The notes: generated from the sequence alone by a model not told the origin. 64,000 nt of DNA from an uncultured Maribacter sp. (GCF_947496775.1 NZ_CANMDU010000010.1:62001-126000); one strand, 5' to 3'. Shown: positions 33,411 through 44,104, numbered from the stretch's first letter. Translations and numbers: made by a program.

Positions 33411-35159
33411 ATGAAAAATATTATTGCATTTTTCCTTCTAGTTATTTTTGTTTCTTGCGAAACTGTAACCGATAAAAATACTACAGAATTCTCTACTCCT
33501 TACGAAAACTCTGAGAGCAAGGAAACTGCCACATATAAAGAGGTTATAGATTTTTACCTTGAATTAGCAAAAGAATTTTCCGAAATTAATGTTCAAACTA
33601 TTGGCCAAACCGATAGCGGATACCCTCTACATTTAGTCACTTTTAATCCAGACGGAGAGTTTGATTTTAAAAAATTAGAGGAAGAAAAAATTACTTTGTT
33701 AATTAACAATGGTATACACCCTGGGGAAAGTGATGGTATCGACGCTACCATGTTACTATATAGAGATTTAGCTGAAGAAAAAATAAGTACTCCAAAAAAC
33801 ACCGTTATAACAACCATTCCTATATATAACATTGGTGGTGCACTAAATAGAAACTCCTCAACAAGGGCAAATCAAAATGGACCAAAAGACTACGGGTTTA
33901 GAGGCAACGCTTTGAATTACGATTTAAACAGAGATTTTATAAAATTAGATACCAAAAATGCAAAAACTTTTTCTCAAATTTTTCATTTAGTACAACCAGA
34001 TATATTTATTGACAATCATGTTAGTAATGGGGCAGATTACCAATATGCTTTAACTCACCTTTTTACACAACACAATAAATTAGGAAGTTCTCTCGGTAAT
34101 TATTTACATAACCAATTTATGCCACTCTTAGAAAATAAGCTTGCAAAAAATAATTGGGATATTACTCCGTATGTAAATGTTTTTAACACAGTCCCAGAAA
34201 AAGGTTTTTCCCAATTTATGGACCATCCGCGATACTCTACTGGCTATACAACATTATGGAATACTATAGGTATGATGGTAGAAACGCATATGCTAAAACC
34301 ATATAAACAAAGAGTAGAAGGCACTTACATTGTATTGAAAAACGCTATTGAAATAGCAGAAAAAGATAGGAAAGAAATTAAATCGTCTAGAATAAAAACT
34401 AATGAATATTTTGCCAACCTTAAGAGCTACCCTATACACTGGCAAGTAGACACATTAAAAACCACTACCTTAAATTTTAAAGGTTTTGAAGCGGACACAA
34501 TTATAAGCAAGGTTACTGGGTTCCCAAGACTTAAATACAATAGAGACAAGCCTTTCACCAAAGAAATAATTTATCAAAATTATTTTAAAGCAACTGATTC
34601 AATACCTATCCCAAAAGGTTATATCATACAAAAAGAATGGACTAAAATTATTAACTTGTTAGAATTAAACGACATTAACTATTCCACTATAGAAAAAGAC
34701 ACCACACTATTTTTAGAAAAATATAAAATTGACGATTACAGCACCTCTAAATCTCCTTATGAGGGTCATTATTTACATTACAATACAAGTGTAAGCAAAA
34801 CTAAAAAAGAAATTAAAATTTCTAAAGGAGATATTTTTATCCCTACAAACCAAAAAGGGGTTCGATATATTCTAGAAACATTAGAACCATCATGCGTAGA
34901 TTCTTTTTTTAATTGGAATTATTTTGATACTATTTTACAACAAAAAGAAGATTTTTCTCCTTATGTTTTTGAAGATACCGCTGCTTTAATGCTAGAACAA
35001 GATTCCGTATTACGAGAATCTTTTTATTCTAAGAAAAAAATAGACACCAGTTTTTCTAAAAATTGGTATGCCCAATTAGATTGGCTATATAAAAAATCGA
35101 AACATTATGAAAATGTGCATTTAAGCTATCCAGTATACAGAGTACCTAAAACAGAATAA
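33411..35159 (+). CDS. M14-family zinc carboxypeptidase, lipoprotein
   Basis: A 582-residue protein with a lipobox (LVIFVSCE; Cys near residue 17). The M14 peptidase domain (about 45-330) has zinc motif HPGESDG (His about 103 and the Glu), followed by DNHVSNGADYQ (third His) downstream. The C-terminal half (about 340-582) is unassigned and beta-rich. It is predicted outer-membrane or periplasm anchored and cleaves C-terminal residues. A TATTTTTG -7 at 33352-33359 precedes it by about 50 bp. Confidence 0.85.
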   Translation: MKNIIAFFLLVIFVSCETVTDKNTTEFSTPYENSESKETATYKEVIDFYLELAKEFSEINVQTIGQTDSGYPLHLVTFNPDGEFDFKKLEEEKITLLINNGIHPGESDGIDATMLLYRDLAEEKISTPKNTVITTIPIYNIGGALNRNSSTRANQNGPKDYGFRGNALNYDLNRDFIKLDTKNAKTFSQIFHLVQPDIFIDNHVSNGADYQYALTHLFTQHNKLGSSLGNYLHNQFMPLLENKLAKNNWDITPYVNVFNTVPEKGFSQFMDHPRYSTGYTTLWNTIGMMVETHMLKPYKQRVEGTYIVLKNAIEIAEKDRKEIKSSRIKTNEYFANLKSYPIHWQVDTLKTTTLNFKGFEADTIISKVTGFPRLKYNRDKPFTKEIIYQNYFKATDSIPIPKGYIIQKEWTKIINLLELNDINYSTIEKDTTLFLEKYKIDDYSTSKSPYEGHYLHYNTSVSKTKKEIKISKGDIFIPTNQKGVRYILETLEPSCVDSFFNWNYFDTILQQKEDFSPYVFEDTAALMLEQDSVLRESFYSKKKIDTSFSKNWYAQLDWLYKKSKHYENVHLSYPVYRVPKTE

Positions 35160-35164
35160 CAATT

Positions 35165-35193
35165 TAAAATCCTATTCTTCAAATAGGATTTTA
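35165..35193. terminator. bidirectional hairpin at the converging 3' ends of the M14 and NUDIX genes
   Basis: TAAAATCCTATT pairs with AATAGGATTTTA (12-bp stem, 5-base loop) and is flanked by T/A runs on both strands. The last codons and stop of the NUDIX gene are inside it. Confidence 0.75.
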
Positions 35194-35759
35194 ATATTTA
35201 TGTAAGAATTTTGTAGTGCCTTTTGTATTTTTTTTGGACCTTTCCATTTTACCTTCTCTATCCCCTCTTCTTTCTGCCCTATTAAATCTCCTTTAAAATT
35301 AGTTTTCATTGCATACCAATGCACCTCTTTTAACTTATATTTATTATTGCGTTTAAAGACATGGTATGTCGTCTTTAAGAAGTTCTCTATCTTTAAGTTT
35401 TTTACTCCAGTTTCTTCCTCTACCTCCCTAATAGCACATTCTTCAATGGTTTCTCCCTTATCTAACTTCCCCTTTGGCAAATCCCACTTATCATTCCTAT
35501 AGATAAAAAGAACTTTACCTTTTTTATTTGTAACCACTCCACCAGCAGCAACAACTAAAGGAATTTTATCCGTAAACTTTTTAAGAATTTCTTCTTTGTT
35601 AGGATGATAGATATATGCTTTTGTAAGCTTTTTCTTAGATAAAGCATCTATAGCTTCCTGTATTGCTGTGCCATTTAATAAAAAATATTCGCCATCCGTA
35701 GTATCCGATATTTTATTTGTTAATATCAGAGGCAATTCATTCACAAAAACTTTATACAT
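35172..35759 (-). CDS. NUDIX hydrolase
   Basis: A 195-residue protein (start at 35759, MYKVFVNELPLIL). The NUDIX box in the middle, GKLDKGETIEECAIREVEEETGV, has the GX5EX7REUXEEXGU pattern (K for the first position, G conserved) that coordinates Mg2+. The residue-1-70 N-terminal extension (PLILTNKISDTTDGEYF) is a flavobacterial extra. Substrate is not deducible (nucleoside diphosphate derivatives). It is divergent from pyrE with only seven bases between the two start codons. Confidence 0.88.
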   Translation of the reverse strand: MYKVFVNELPLILTNKISDTTDGEYFLLNGTAIQEAIDALSKKKLTKAYIYHPNKEEILKKFTDKIPLVVAAGGVVTNKKGKVLFIYRNDKWDLPKGKLDKGETIEECAIREVEEETGVKNLKIENFLKTTYHVFKRNNKYKLKEVHWYAMKTNFKGDLIGQKEEGIEKVKWKGPKKIQKALQNSYINIKILFEE

Positions 35760-35762
35760 TTG
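35755..35762 (+). promoter_or_regulatory. -7 element immediately ahead of pyrE (possible leaderless mRNA)
   Basis: TACATTTG, an exact TAnnTTTG match, ends four bases before the pyrE ATG at 35767. Transcription would start at or next to the ATG. It also overlaps the ATG of the divergent NUDIX gene (complement of 35757-35759). No -33 TTG is at the standard spacing. Confidence 0.5.
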
Positions 35763-35766
35763 CGTC

Positions 35767-36408
35767 ATGGTTTTAGATAAAAACACAGCTAAAAAAACAG
35801 CAGAGCTTCTTCTGCAAATTAATGCAATAAAGTTGAATCCTGAAAATCCTTTTACTTGGGCATCTGGATGGAAATCTCCAATTTATTGTGATAACAGAAT
35901 AATACTTTCTTACCCTGTAATTCGTAATTACATAAAAGAAGAAATAGCAAAACAAGTAGAGTCTCTTTACGGAAAGCCAGATGTTATTGCTGGTGTTGCA
36001 ACCGGAGCTATTGGCATGGGTGCATTAGTAGCAGATTATTTAGGTTTACCTTTCATTTATGTAAGACCAGAACCCAAATCTCATGGAAGAAAAAACCAAA
36101 TAGAAGGCTATTTAGAAGCAAACCAAACCGTTGTTGTTATAGAAGACTTAATAAGTACGGGCATGAGTAGCCTAAATGCTGTAGAGGCATTAAGAGAGCA
36201 AAATGCAAACATAAAAGGTATGGTTGCCGTTTTTACTTATGGTTTTGATAAAGCTGTTACGAATTTTGCGGATAAAAACGTGGAATTACACACCTTAGGA
36301 GATTACGCACATCTTATGGAACAAGCGTCCAATACAGGATATATAAAAGAAGAACAACTAAACACCTTGATGGAATGGCGTAAAAGTCCTTCTACATGGA
36401 ATCAATAA
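35767..36408 (+). CDS. pyrE: orotate phosphoribosyltransferase
   Basis: A 213-residue enzyme (start at MVLDKNTA, 35767). The PRPP-binding loop VVVIEDLISTGMSSLNAVEAL lies at about 120-140, and the catalytic loop KSHGRKNQIEGYL at about 103-115. It converts orotate and PRPP to OMP. It is followed at 6 bp by the SRPBCC gene, so probably cotranscribed. A longer reading frame upstream would overlap the divergent NUDIX gene and is rejected. Confidence 0.95.
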   Translation: MVLDKNTAKKTAELLLQINAIKLNPENPFTWASGWKSPIYCDNRIILSYPVIRNYIKEEIAKQVESLYGKPDVIAGVATGAIGMGALVADYLGLPFIYVRPEPKSHGRKNQIEGYLEANQTVVVIEDLISTGMSSLNAVEALREQNANIKGMVAVFTYGFDKAVTNFADKNVELHTLGDYAHLMEQASNTGYIKEEQLNTLMEWRKSPSTWNQ

Positions 36409-36414
36409 ATATCT

Positions 36415-36807
36415 ATGTTTTTAGAAACTCCCAAAAAGAAAGTAGCGAAAGGCGATAAAGCGACGTTCGAATTTTTAACCAATCTTGAGAATTTTGAACA
36501 ATTAATGCCCGATAACATCGCTAAATTCGAAGTACTTAATTCGGACCGTTTTTTATTTGCATTAAAAGGAATGCCAGAAATAGTTTTAGAAAGAAAAACG
36601 CAAACCCCCAACAGTCAATTGGTTTTAGGTGCAGCTAGTGAAAAACTACCCTTTACTTTAATAGCAGATATTACTAGTCTTAATGATAATGAAAGTGAAG
36701 TTGTTCTTAGTTTTTCGGGTGAGTTTAATGCAATGATGGCTATGATGATAAAATCCCCTATAACAAACTTTATGGGAACTTTGTCCGACAATCTTACCAA
36801 GATTTAA
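36415..36807 (+). CDS. SRPBCC (START-like) superfamily protein
   Basis: A 130-residue single-domain protein. A hydrophobic-cavity fold is suggested by the pattern FEFLTNLENFEQLMPDNI and NESEVVLSFSGEFNAMM. No enzyme signature. It is likely a small hydrophobic-ligand carrier or cyclase-like protein, cotranscribed with pyrE by tight spacing. It converges with birA, and the two reading frames overlap by four bases. Confidence 0.7.
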   Translation: MFLETPKKKVAKGDKATFEFLTNLENFEQLMPDNIAKFEVLNSDRFLFALKGMPEIVLERKTQTPNSQLVLGAASEKLPFTLIADITSLNDNESEVVLSFSGEFNAMMAMMIKSPITNFMGTLSDNLTKI

Positions 36808-37535
36808 TACAGAAGTTTAATTTCTTTTAAGCCAAATTCTTTTATAAACTTATCTTCTAACAGTACTAATAATTTACCTTGTTTAGATACGCCTTTAATA
36901 AAACCCATAAATAGATTTCCATTAGAATCTTCAAAAGTAGATGGCTTATCTTTTCTAAATAAAACCTTCTCGTAATCAGAAAATAATTTTTCTTTTGCAA
37001 TGTTGGTCATATTACTTAAATCTACTTTTAAATTAGTAAGTAAAATCTTTAAAAGCTCATCCAAATTAAACGTTTTTCCCAACAACAATTTTAAAGAAGA
37101 GACGTTTAATAAGTTATTAAAAACTATTTGATTTACATTTAAACCAATTCCTATAACAGAAGTTTGTATTTTATTTCCGGAAAGAGAGTTTTCTAAAAGT
37201 ATTCCACAAATTTTTGAATTACCTGACAGAATGTCGTTTGGCCATTTTACAGACAAATTAGGAACATGTAATTTACTCAATGTAGAATAAATAGAAAGAG
37301 AAATACAAATACTTAGTAGAAACTGATCTAAAATTAAAAAATTGTTAAATTTCTTTAAAACACTAAAAGTGAGGTTTTTACCTCCTTCGGAATCCCAAAC
37401 AGTACCCATTTGTCCTCTGCCGGACAGTTGGTTATCTGTAACAACTGTGGTAAAATCTTTTAAAGAATTAGACAGCATTAAGTCCTTTAAATAGGCGTTT
37501 GTAGAGTCCGTGGCACTAAGTTTGATTAACTCCAT
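36804..37535 (-). CDS. birA: biotin--[biotin carboxyl-carrier] ligase
   Basis: A 243-residue ligase without an N-terminal HTH (so no repressor function). It has the biotinyl-AMP loop GRGQMGTVWDSEGGKNL and SVKWPNDILSGNSKICGILLE, the class-defining lysine. A small C-terminal domain follows. It modifies the carrier lysine of pyc and of acetyl-CoA carboxylase. A TAAGTTTG -7 (37559-37552) precedes it. It is divergent from rsfS. Confidence 0.94.
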   Translation of the reverse strand: MELIKLSATDSTNAYLKDLMLSNSLKDFTTVVTDNQLSGRGQMGTVWDSEGGKNLTFSVLKKFNNFLILDQFLLSICISLSIYSTLSKLHVPNLSVKWPNDILSGNSKICGILLENSLSGNKIQTSVIGIGLNVNQIVFNNLLNVSSLKLLLGKTFNLDELLKILLTNLKVDLSNMTNIAKEKLFSDYEKVLFRKDKPSTFEDSNGNLFMGFIKGVSKQGKLLVLLEDKFIKEFGLKEIKLLY

Positions 37536-37551
37536 TAGTAACTTTTTTTAG

Positions 37552-37609
37552 CAAACTTAAATGTATTACTAAAAACTAGGGTTATAAGAACAAAAAAATA
37601 ATAACTTTG
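37552..37609. promoter_or_regulatory. divergent -7 elements of birA and rsfS
   Basis: On the minus strand TAAGTTTG (37559-37552) lies 16 bp upstream of birA. On the plus strand TAACTTTG (37602-37609) lies 20 bp upstream of rsfS. Both match TAnnTTTG. The two promoters share the 93-bp intergenic region. Confidence 0.6.
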
Positions 37610-37628
37610 TATAAACTAAATTTTTTGA

Positions 37629-38006
37629 ATGCAAAAAGGGAAAGCAAGTCCAGATGAGTTAATTGCATTAATTTTACAAGGAATAGAAGAAGTAAAAGGA
37701 AACGATATAAACTTACTTGATCTAAGAGAAATTGAAAATACCGTATGCGACTATTTTATAATATGTAATGGTACATCTAATACACACGTAAAGGCAATAG
37801 TCGGCTCTATCCAGAAAATCGTAAGCAAAACCAGCAAAGACAAACCTTGGCACGTAGAGGGCGAAGATAATGCGGAATGGGTACTTATGGATTATGTTAA
37901 TGTAGTGGTACATGTTTTTCAAAAACAAGTACGCGAATATTATGACATTGAAGGTTTATGGGGCGATGCAAAATTCACTACCATTGAAAGTAGTATAAAT
38001 AATTAA
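37629..38006 (+). CDS. rsfS: ribosome silencing factor RsfS
   Basis: A 125-residue DUF143/Iojap family protein (LLDLREIENTVCDYFIICNGTSNTHVKAI). It binds uL14 on the 50S subunit and blocks subunit joining in stationary phase. It is 9 bp ahead of ftsH and is likely cotranscribed, a common Bacteroidota arrangement. Confidence 0.93.
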   Translation: MQKGKASPDELIALILQGIEEVKGNDINLLDLREIENTVCDYFIICNGTSNTHVKAIVGSIQKIVSKTSKDKPWHVEGEDNAEWVLMDYVNVVVHVFQKQVREYYDIEGLWGDAKFTTIESSINN

Positions 38007-38014
38007 GAGAAAGA

Positions 38015-40024
<2,010 letters not shown>

Positions 40025-40085
40025 CCAATTTATTCGTTGTCCAAGTATATTATAACTGGTTAACAAAAGAAGTGTAAATATTTAA

Positions 40086-40697
40086 ATGGGGCTATTTGAT
40101 ATACTTTTTGGAGGAGGCAAAAAGAAAATTTCCAAGGAAACTGCGGAAACCAGAGGGGTTCACATGCCAGATTTGAATCTCCCCGTAGATGAAAAATTTA
40201 CCATACATTTTAAAAAAAATGGCGGTAAATTTTTGTATTGCGATTCCTTTAAAGAAATTTCGCAAGCTTTAAACAGCATCGTTCAAGAAAATAAATGGGA
40301 AAATCATTCCTTTTTTGCAATGAATAAACAATTGCAGAATAAATTCGCAAAAGAAAATATAAAATTCACTAACAAAACAAATGAAAGTGATGTGTTTTTT
40401 ACTACCTGCGAACATCTTATTGCTCAGAATGGTTCCATCTTAGTTTGCTCTAATCAGTTAAACGAAAAAAAATTAAACGAACTTCCGGATAATATTATCG
40501 TTTTTGCAACCACTAGCCAACTTGTAGAATCTATTGGCGAGGGCCTTAAAACTATAAAAAAGAAATATGGTCATCAAATTCCGGCCAATATTACAACATT
40601 AAAACATTTCCAAGCTACTAATGAAAACTCTGATGACTTTTTAACCTATGGTAGTTCTACAAAAAATCTATATCTTTTATTCTTAGAAGACCTATAG
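40086..40697 (+). CDS. LUD-domain protein (LutC/YkgG-like)
   Basis: A 203-residue protein with a LUD fold, the domain of LutB/LutC lactate-utilisation proteins (NESDVFFTTCEHLIAQNGSILVCSNQ, and IVFATTSQLVESIGEGLKTI). Other Lut components are not nearby, so it is probably a stand-alone protein conserved next to ftsH and cdsA. A role in lactate oxidation cannot be claimed. It is 4 bp from cdsA. Confidence 0.75.
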   Translation: MGLFDILFGGGKKKISKETAETRGVHMPDLNLPVDEKFTIHFKKNGGKFLYCDSFKEISQALNSIVQENKWENHSFFAMNKQLQNKFAKENIKFTNKTNESDVFFTTCEHLIAQNGSILVCSNQLNEKKLNELPDNIIVFATTSQLVESIGEGLKTIKKKYGHQIPANITTLKHFQATNENSDDFLTYGSSTKNLYLLFLEDL

Positions 40698-40701
40698 AAC
40701 T

Positions 40702-41505
40702 ATGAAAGAAATTTTAAGAAGGGCATTAACAGGAGCCGTATATATAATTATATTACTATCTGCTGTTTTTCTGAACTCCGATGCTTTTGACTTTCTTTTT
40801 ATGTCCTTTGGACTTGCCTGTTTGTATGAATATAAAAAACTTGTACATTTAAAAGGATATTATATTTTCATTGCCTATTTAGCACTTTGGTGGGCTTACA
40901 TCTATTTAGTACATGATCAAATTTTAATAAACATACTAATGTTTATTACTATAGTAGTTGATATTGCTCTTTTGTTTTTTCTATTCTCAAAGAAAAAAGA
41001 ATCATTTAGTTTAGCTCAAAAATTTATTATCGGATTATTTTATGTCGGTGGCGGCTGCATTTTCTTAACTATGATACCTTATAAAGACAATGAATTTGCT
41101 AAACTTTTAATAATGGGCATATTCATTCTAATTTGGGTAAACGATACTTTTGCTTATTTAGTTGGTCGTAGTTTAGGACGTACTAAATTATATTCTGCAG
41201 TTTCTCCAAAAAAAACTGTGGAAGGTTCCATCGGAGGCTTTATATTTGCACTTTTAGCGGCTTTTATAATCGGTAGATTTGAACCCCTTATTGACCCATT
41301 GCAATGGATGATTTTAGCCTCCGTAATTGTTATCACAGGCAGTCTTGGAGATTTAATAGAATCTAAATTTAAAAGAATTGCTAAAGTAAAAGACAGTGGT
41401 GCAATTCTTCCTGGACATGGAGGAATGCTCGACAGATTAGACAGTTTAATATTTGCGGCACCTTTTGCCTATTTAACTTTATATATATTTACCTATGTTT
41501 CATAA
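40702..41505 (+). CDS. cdsA: phosphatidate cytidylyltransferase
   Basis: A 267-residue polytopic inner-membrane enzyme with about eight helices and the family signature near the C-terminus, KVKDSGAILPGHGGMLDRLDSL. It makes CDP-diacylglycerol from phosphatidic acid and CTP. Its last bases overlap the psd start (11 bp), so the two are translationally coupled. Confidence 0.95.
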   Translation: MKEILRRALTGAVYIIILLSAVFLNSDAFDFLFMSFGLACLYEYKKLVHLKGYYIFIAYLALWWAYIYLVHDQILINILMFITIVVDIALLFFLFSKKKESFSLAQKFIIGLFYVGGGCIFLTMIPYKDNEFAKLLIMGIFILIWVNDTFAYLVGRSLGRTKLYSAVSPKKTVEGSIGGFIFALLAAFIIGRFEPLIDPLQWMILASVIVITGSLGDLIESKFKRIAKVKDSGAILPGHGGMLDRLDSLIFAAPFAYLTLYIFTYVS

Positions 41506-42178
41506 AGAGGGACAGACTATTATCTTAACTACATTTTTTATTGTTAGTGCTATTATTTTGTCCGCGCAATATTTTGTTGTAAACCCATTTTTACGATGGG
41601 GCTTACAAATAGCCGCTATAATTATACTGATTCTTATTCTTCAGTTTTTTAGAAACCCTAAAAGAAATGCAAATAAATCATTTGATGAAATTCTTTCCCC
41701 TGTTGACGGAAAAGTAGTGGTAATTGAAGAGGTGGAAGAAAATGAATATTTTAAAGGCAAAAGAAAACAAGTATCCATTTTTATGTCTCCAGTAAATGTA
41801 CATGTTACAAGATACCCTGCCAGTGGTAGTATAAAATATTCCAAATACCATCCTGGAAAATATTTAGTAGCTTGGCACCCTAAAGCAAGTGAAGAAAATG
41901 AACGCACTACAGTTGTTATTAACACCCCGAAATTTGGTGATATTCTTTACCGACAAGTGGCTGGTGCTCTAGCAAGAAGGATTGTAAACTATGCTGAAAA
42001 AGGAGAAAGTGTTCAACAAGGAGATGACGCCGGTTTTATTAAATTTGGTTCTAGAGTAGACTTATACCTACCTTTAGATTGTGCAATTACTGTAAAATTA
42101 AACCAAAAGGTAAAAGGAGCTGAGACATGCATAGCTTCTTTTGTGGACACCAATGAAAAAGGAAAAGCTACATATTGA
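41495..42178 (+). CDS. psd: phosphatidylserine decarboxylase family protein
   Basis: A 227-residue PSD proenzyme of the short type. It has two N-terminal transmembrane helices, the DGKVV segment (SPVDGKVVVIEEVEE) and HxT-type HVTRYPASG. The autocleavage site is the GS in IKFGSRVDLYLP (about residue 186), where serine becomes the pyruvoyl group. It makes phosphatidylethanolamine. Immediately after cdsA, it forms the core of a phospholipid-synthesis run and overlaps the acyl-CoA-binding-protein gene. Confidence 0.93.
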   Translation: MFHKEGQTIILTTFFIVSAIILSAQYFVVNPFLRWGLQIAAIIILILILQFFRNPKRNANKSFDEILSPVDGKVVVIEEVEENEYFKGKRKQVSIFMSPVNVHVTRYPASGSIKYSKYHPGKYLVAWHPKASEENERTTVVINTPKFGDILYRQVAGALARRIVNYAEKGESVQQGDDAGFIKFGSRVDLYLPLDCAITVKLNQKVKGAETCIASFVDTNEKGKATY

Positions 42179-42422
42179 TTTTAGTAAGGCGGTTAATTAC
42201 ATTAACAATTACCAAGACCCTATTCCAGCAGATTTACTATTAAAGCTTTATGCCTATTATAAAATAGCGAATAAAAACTATAGTAACCCTGGCAGTAAAA
42301 CTCCCTTAATAAATGCTTTTAAAGCTAATGCTCTTATACAAGCAAAGAATATTAGCTTAGAAAAGGCTATGAAAGAATATATAAAACTCGTTAAAAAAGA
42401 GTTTAAAAATTCTTCTCTATAA
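42153..42422 (+). CDS. acyl-CoA-binding protein
   Basis: An 89-residue, all-helical ACBP (start at MKKEKLHIDFSK, 42153). It shows LLKLYAYYKIANKNY and KTPLINAFKANALIQAKNISLEKAMKEYIKLV. It binds long-chain acyl-CoA in the cytosol. It overlaps the psd gene by 26 bp (different frame), consistent with lipid-synthesis co-expression. It is slightly degenerate at the usual WxxW positions (a Trp is missing), yet the length and helices fit. Confidence 0.85.
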   Translation: MKKEKLHIDFSKAVNYINNYQDPIPADLLLKLYAYYKIANKNYSNPGSKTPLINAFKANALIQAKNISLEKAMKEYIKLVKKEFKNSSL

Positions 42423-42436
42423 AAATTTTATGACAC

Positions 42437-43246
42437 CTATTCCTTATATGGTATTGTATCTAACAAATGTTCAATTGCTTTTATTCTCGCAACGGTTTTT
42501 TTATTTGCTTCAATAATCACCCATGGTGCATGAGGCGTATTAGTATCCCTTAACATTACCTCTTTATACTTCGTATAATCGTCCCAAAGGTCTTGTGCTT
42601 TTTCATCTACAGCAGACATTTTCCAACGTTTTAAATCGCTCTTCTTAATATCTACAAACCTTTTTTGTTGTTCTTCCTTCGTAATGGAAAAATAAAATTT
42701 AACTAAGTAGGTATTAGATTGAATTATCATCTTCTCAAAATCATTCACTTGAGACATAAAAATGTTGTATTCTTCATCGGAACAAAAACCATTCACTGGC
42801 TCCACCACTGCCCTATTATACCAACTTCTATCAAAAAAAACAATCTTCCCGGGTTCTGGCAACTTATTTACATACCGCTGAAAGTACCATTGTCCTTGCT
42901 CATCTTCAGAAGGTTTATTTAATGCAACAACCCTAAAATATCTAGGATTAATATGAGCAGTTATCCTACGAATTGCTCCACCCTTACCAGCAGCATCCCT
43001 ACCTTCGAAAAGGACAACAATTTTTTTTCCATTTTTAATTGCCCATGTCTGTAACTTCACCAACTCTCCTTGTAATTCTCTTAAGCGATTTTCGTATTTA
43101 ACCTCTCTCAAGGTTTTTTCTAAATCAATATTCTTATTTGCAAAAAGCCTTCTTAATCCTAACTTTGAATTTAAAAGTTCTAAGTCCTTCTCTGTAATTT
43201 TCTCTTCTTTATCTAGGTTCATCTTAAATATCGATTTGCTTGGCAT
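42437..43246 (-). CDS. ppk2: polyphosphate kinase 2 family protein (second of a tandem pair)
   Basis: A 269-residue P-loop kinase. Walker A FEGRDAAGKGGAIRR (about 80-94) is followed by PRYFRVVALNKPSEDEQGQWYF, FDRSWYNRAVVEPVNG and RWKMSAVDEKAQDLWDDYTK, the PPK2 class I features. PPK2 uses polyphosphate to phosphorylate nucleotides or makes polyphosphate. It overlaps the upstream copy by 23 bp. The pair could differ in nucleotide preference. Confidence 0.9.
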   Translation of the reverse strand: MPSKSIFKMNLDKEEKITEKDLELLNSKLGLRRLFANKNIDLEKTLREVKYENRLRELQGELVKLQTWAIKNGKKIVVLFEGRDAAGKGGAIRRITAHINPRYFRVVALNKPSEDEQGQWYFQRYVNKLPEPGKIVFFDRSWYNRAVVEPVNGFCSDEEYNIFMSQVNDFEKMIIQSNTYLVKFYFSITKEEQQKRFVDIKKSDLKRWKMSAVDEKAQDLWDDYTKYKEVMLRDTNTPHAPWVIIEANKKTVARIKAIEHLLDTIPYKE

Positions 43247-44072
43247 TTCTGTAATAACGTACTATAACATTAGGGTCTGGTTGAATAATACTGTTTTTAT
43301 CCTTTTTTTCAGAATAATTGAAATTAGATAATAAATAGCGCATACTCTCCAAACGAGCTGTTTTTTTATCGTTTGTTTTTACAATAATCCATGGGCTAAA
43401 ATTTGTATGTGTCTTTGTAAACATCTGCTCCTTGTAATAGGTATACTTATCCCATAACTCTTGACCTTTCCTGTCTACAGGACTAAACTTCCATTGTTTT
43501 AGTGGGTTTTTCAATCGGGCATTAAATCTTTTCTGCTGTACTTCCTTAGAGATAGAAAACCAAAATTTTATTAAAATCACCCCATCTTCATACAACAAAT
43601 GCTCAAATTCTGGCACTTGCACCATAAATTGCTGATATTGCTTTTCAGAACAAAAACCCATAACAGGTTCTACTACCGCCCTATTGTACCAACTTCTATC
43701 AAAAAAAACTATTTCACCAGGATTAGGCAATTCTTTTATATACCTTCTAAAATACCATTGTCCCCGTTCATTATCTGTAGGTTTCGACAAAGCCACAACT
43801 CTAGAAGAACGCGGGTTTAAATGTTCTATAAATCTTTTAATGGACCCACCTTTACCGGCAGCATCTCTACCTTCAAAAAGAACAGCTACTCGCATATTAT
43901 TTTTTGTTACCCAATTTTGCAAAAGAACCAACTCACTTTGCAATTTTACAAGCTCCATTTCATATTTTAAATTGCGAACCACATTAGCAATATTTATATT
44001 TTGTTGTTCCGCAATTTTCACAAGATCTTTACGTGTTTTTGCTTTTAAAAGGTCCTCCAAACTATAGCTCAT
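43224..44072 (-). CDS. ppk2: polyphosphate kinase 2 family protein (first of a tandem pair)
   Basis: A 282-residue PPK2 with Walker A FEGRDAAGKGGSIKR (about 66-80), PRSSRVVALSKPTDNERGQWYF and FDRSWYNRAVVEPVMGF. It is paralogous to the downstream copy but clearly diverged in the N-terminal 60 residues and in the C-terminal third (HTNFSPWIIVKTNDKKTAR). The same-strand 23-bp overlap implies an old duplication with coupled translation. Polyphosphate-driven NDP/NMP phosphorylation is inferred. Confidence 0.9.
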   Translation of the reverse strand: MSYSLEDLLKAKTRKDLVKIAEQQNINIANVVRNLKYEMELVKLQSELVLLQNWVTKNNMRVAVLFEGRDAAGKGGSIKRFIEHLNPRSSRVVALSKPTDNERGQWYFRRYIKELPNPGEIVFFDRSWYNRAVVEPVMGFCSEKQYQQFMVQVPEFEHLLYEDGVILIKFWFSISKEVQQKRFNARLKNPLKQWKFSPVDRKGQELWDKYTYYKEQMFTKTHTNFSPWIIVKTNDKKTARLESMRYLLSNFNYSEKKDKNSIIQPDPNVIVRYYRNAKQIDI

Positions 44073-44104
44073 AAATAGAATTAAAAAAAATTATTAAAAT
44101 CGAA

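Noticed and set aside
35668-35766. Longer N-terminus for PyrE beginning at 35668
   Set aside because: The extra 33 residues are unlike any PyrE and would lie on the opposite strand of the NUDIX gene. The family start MVLDKNTA at 35767 is preceded by a -7 element.
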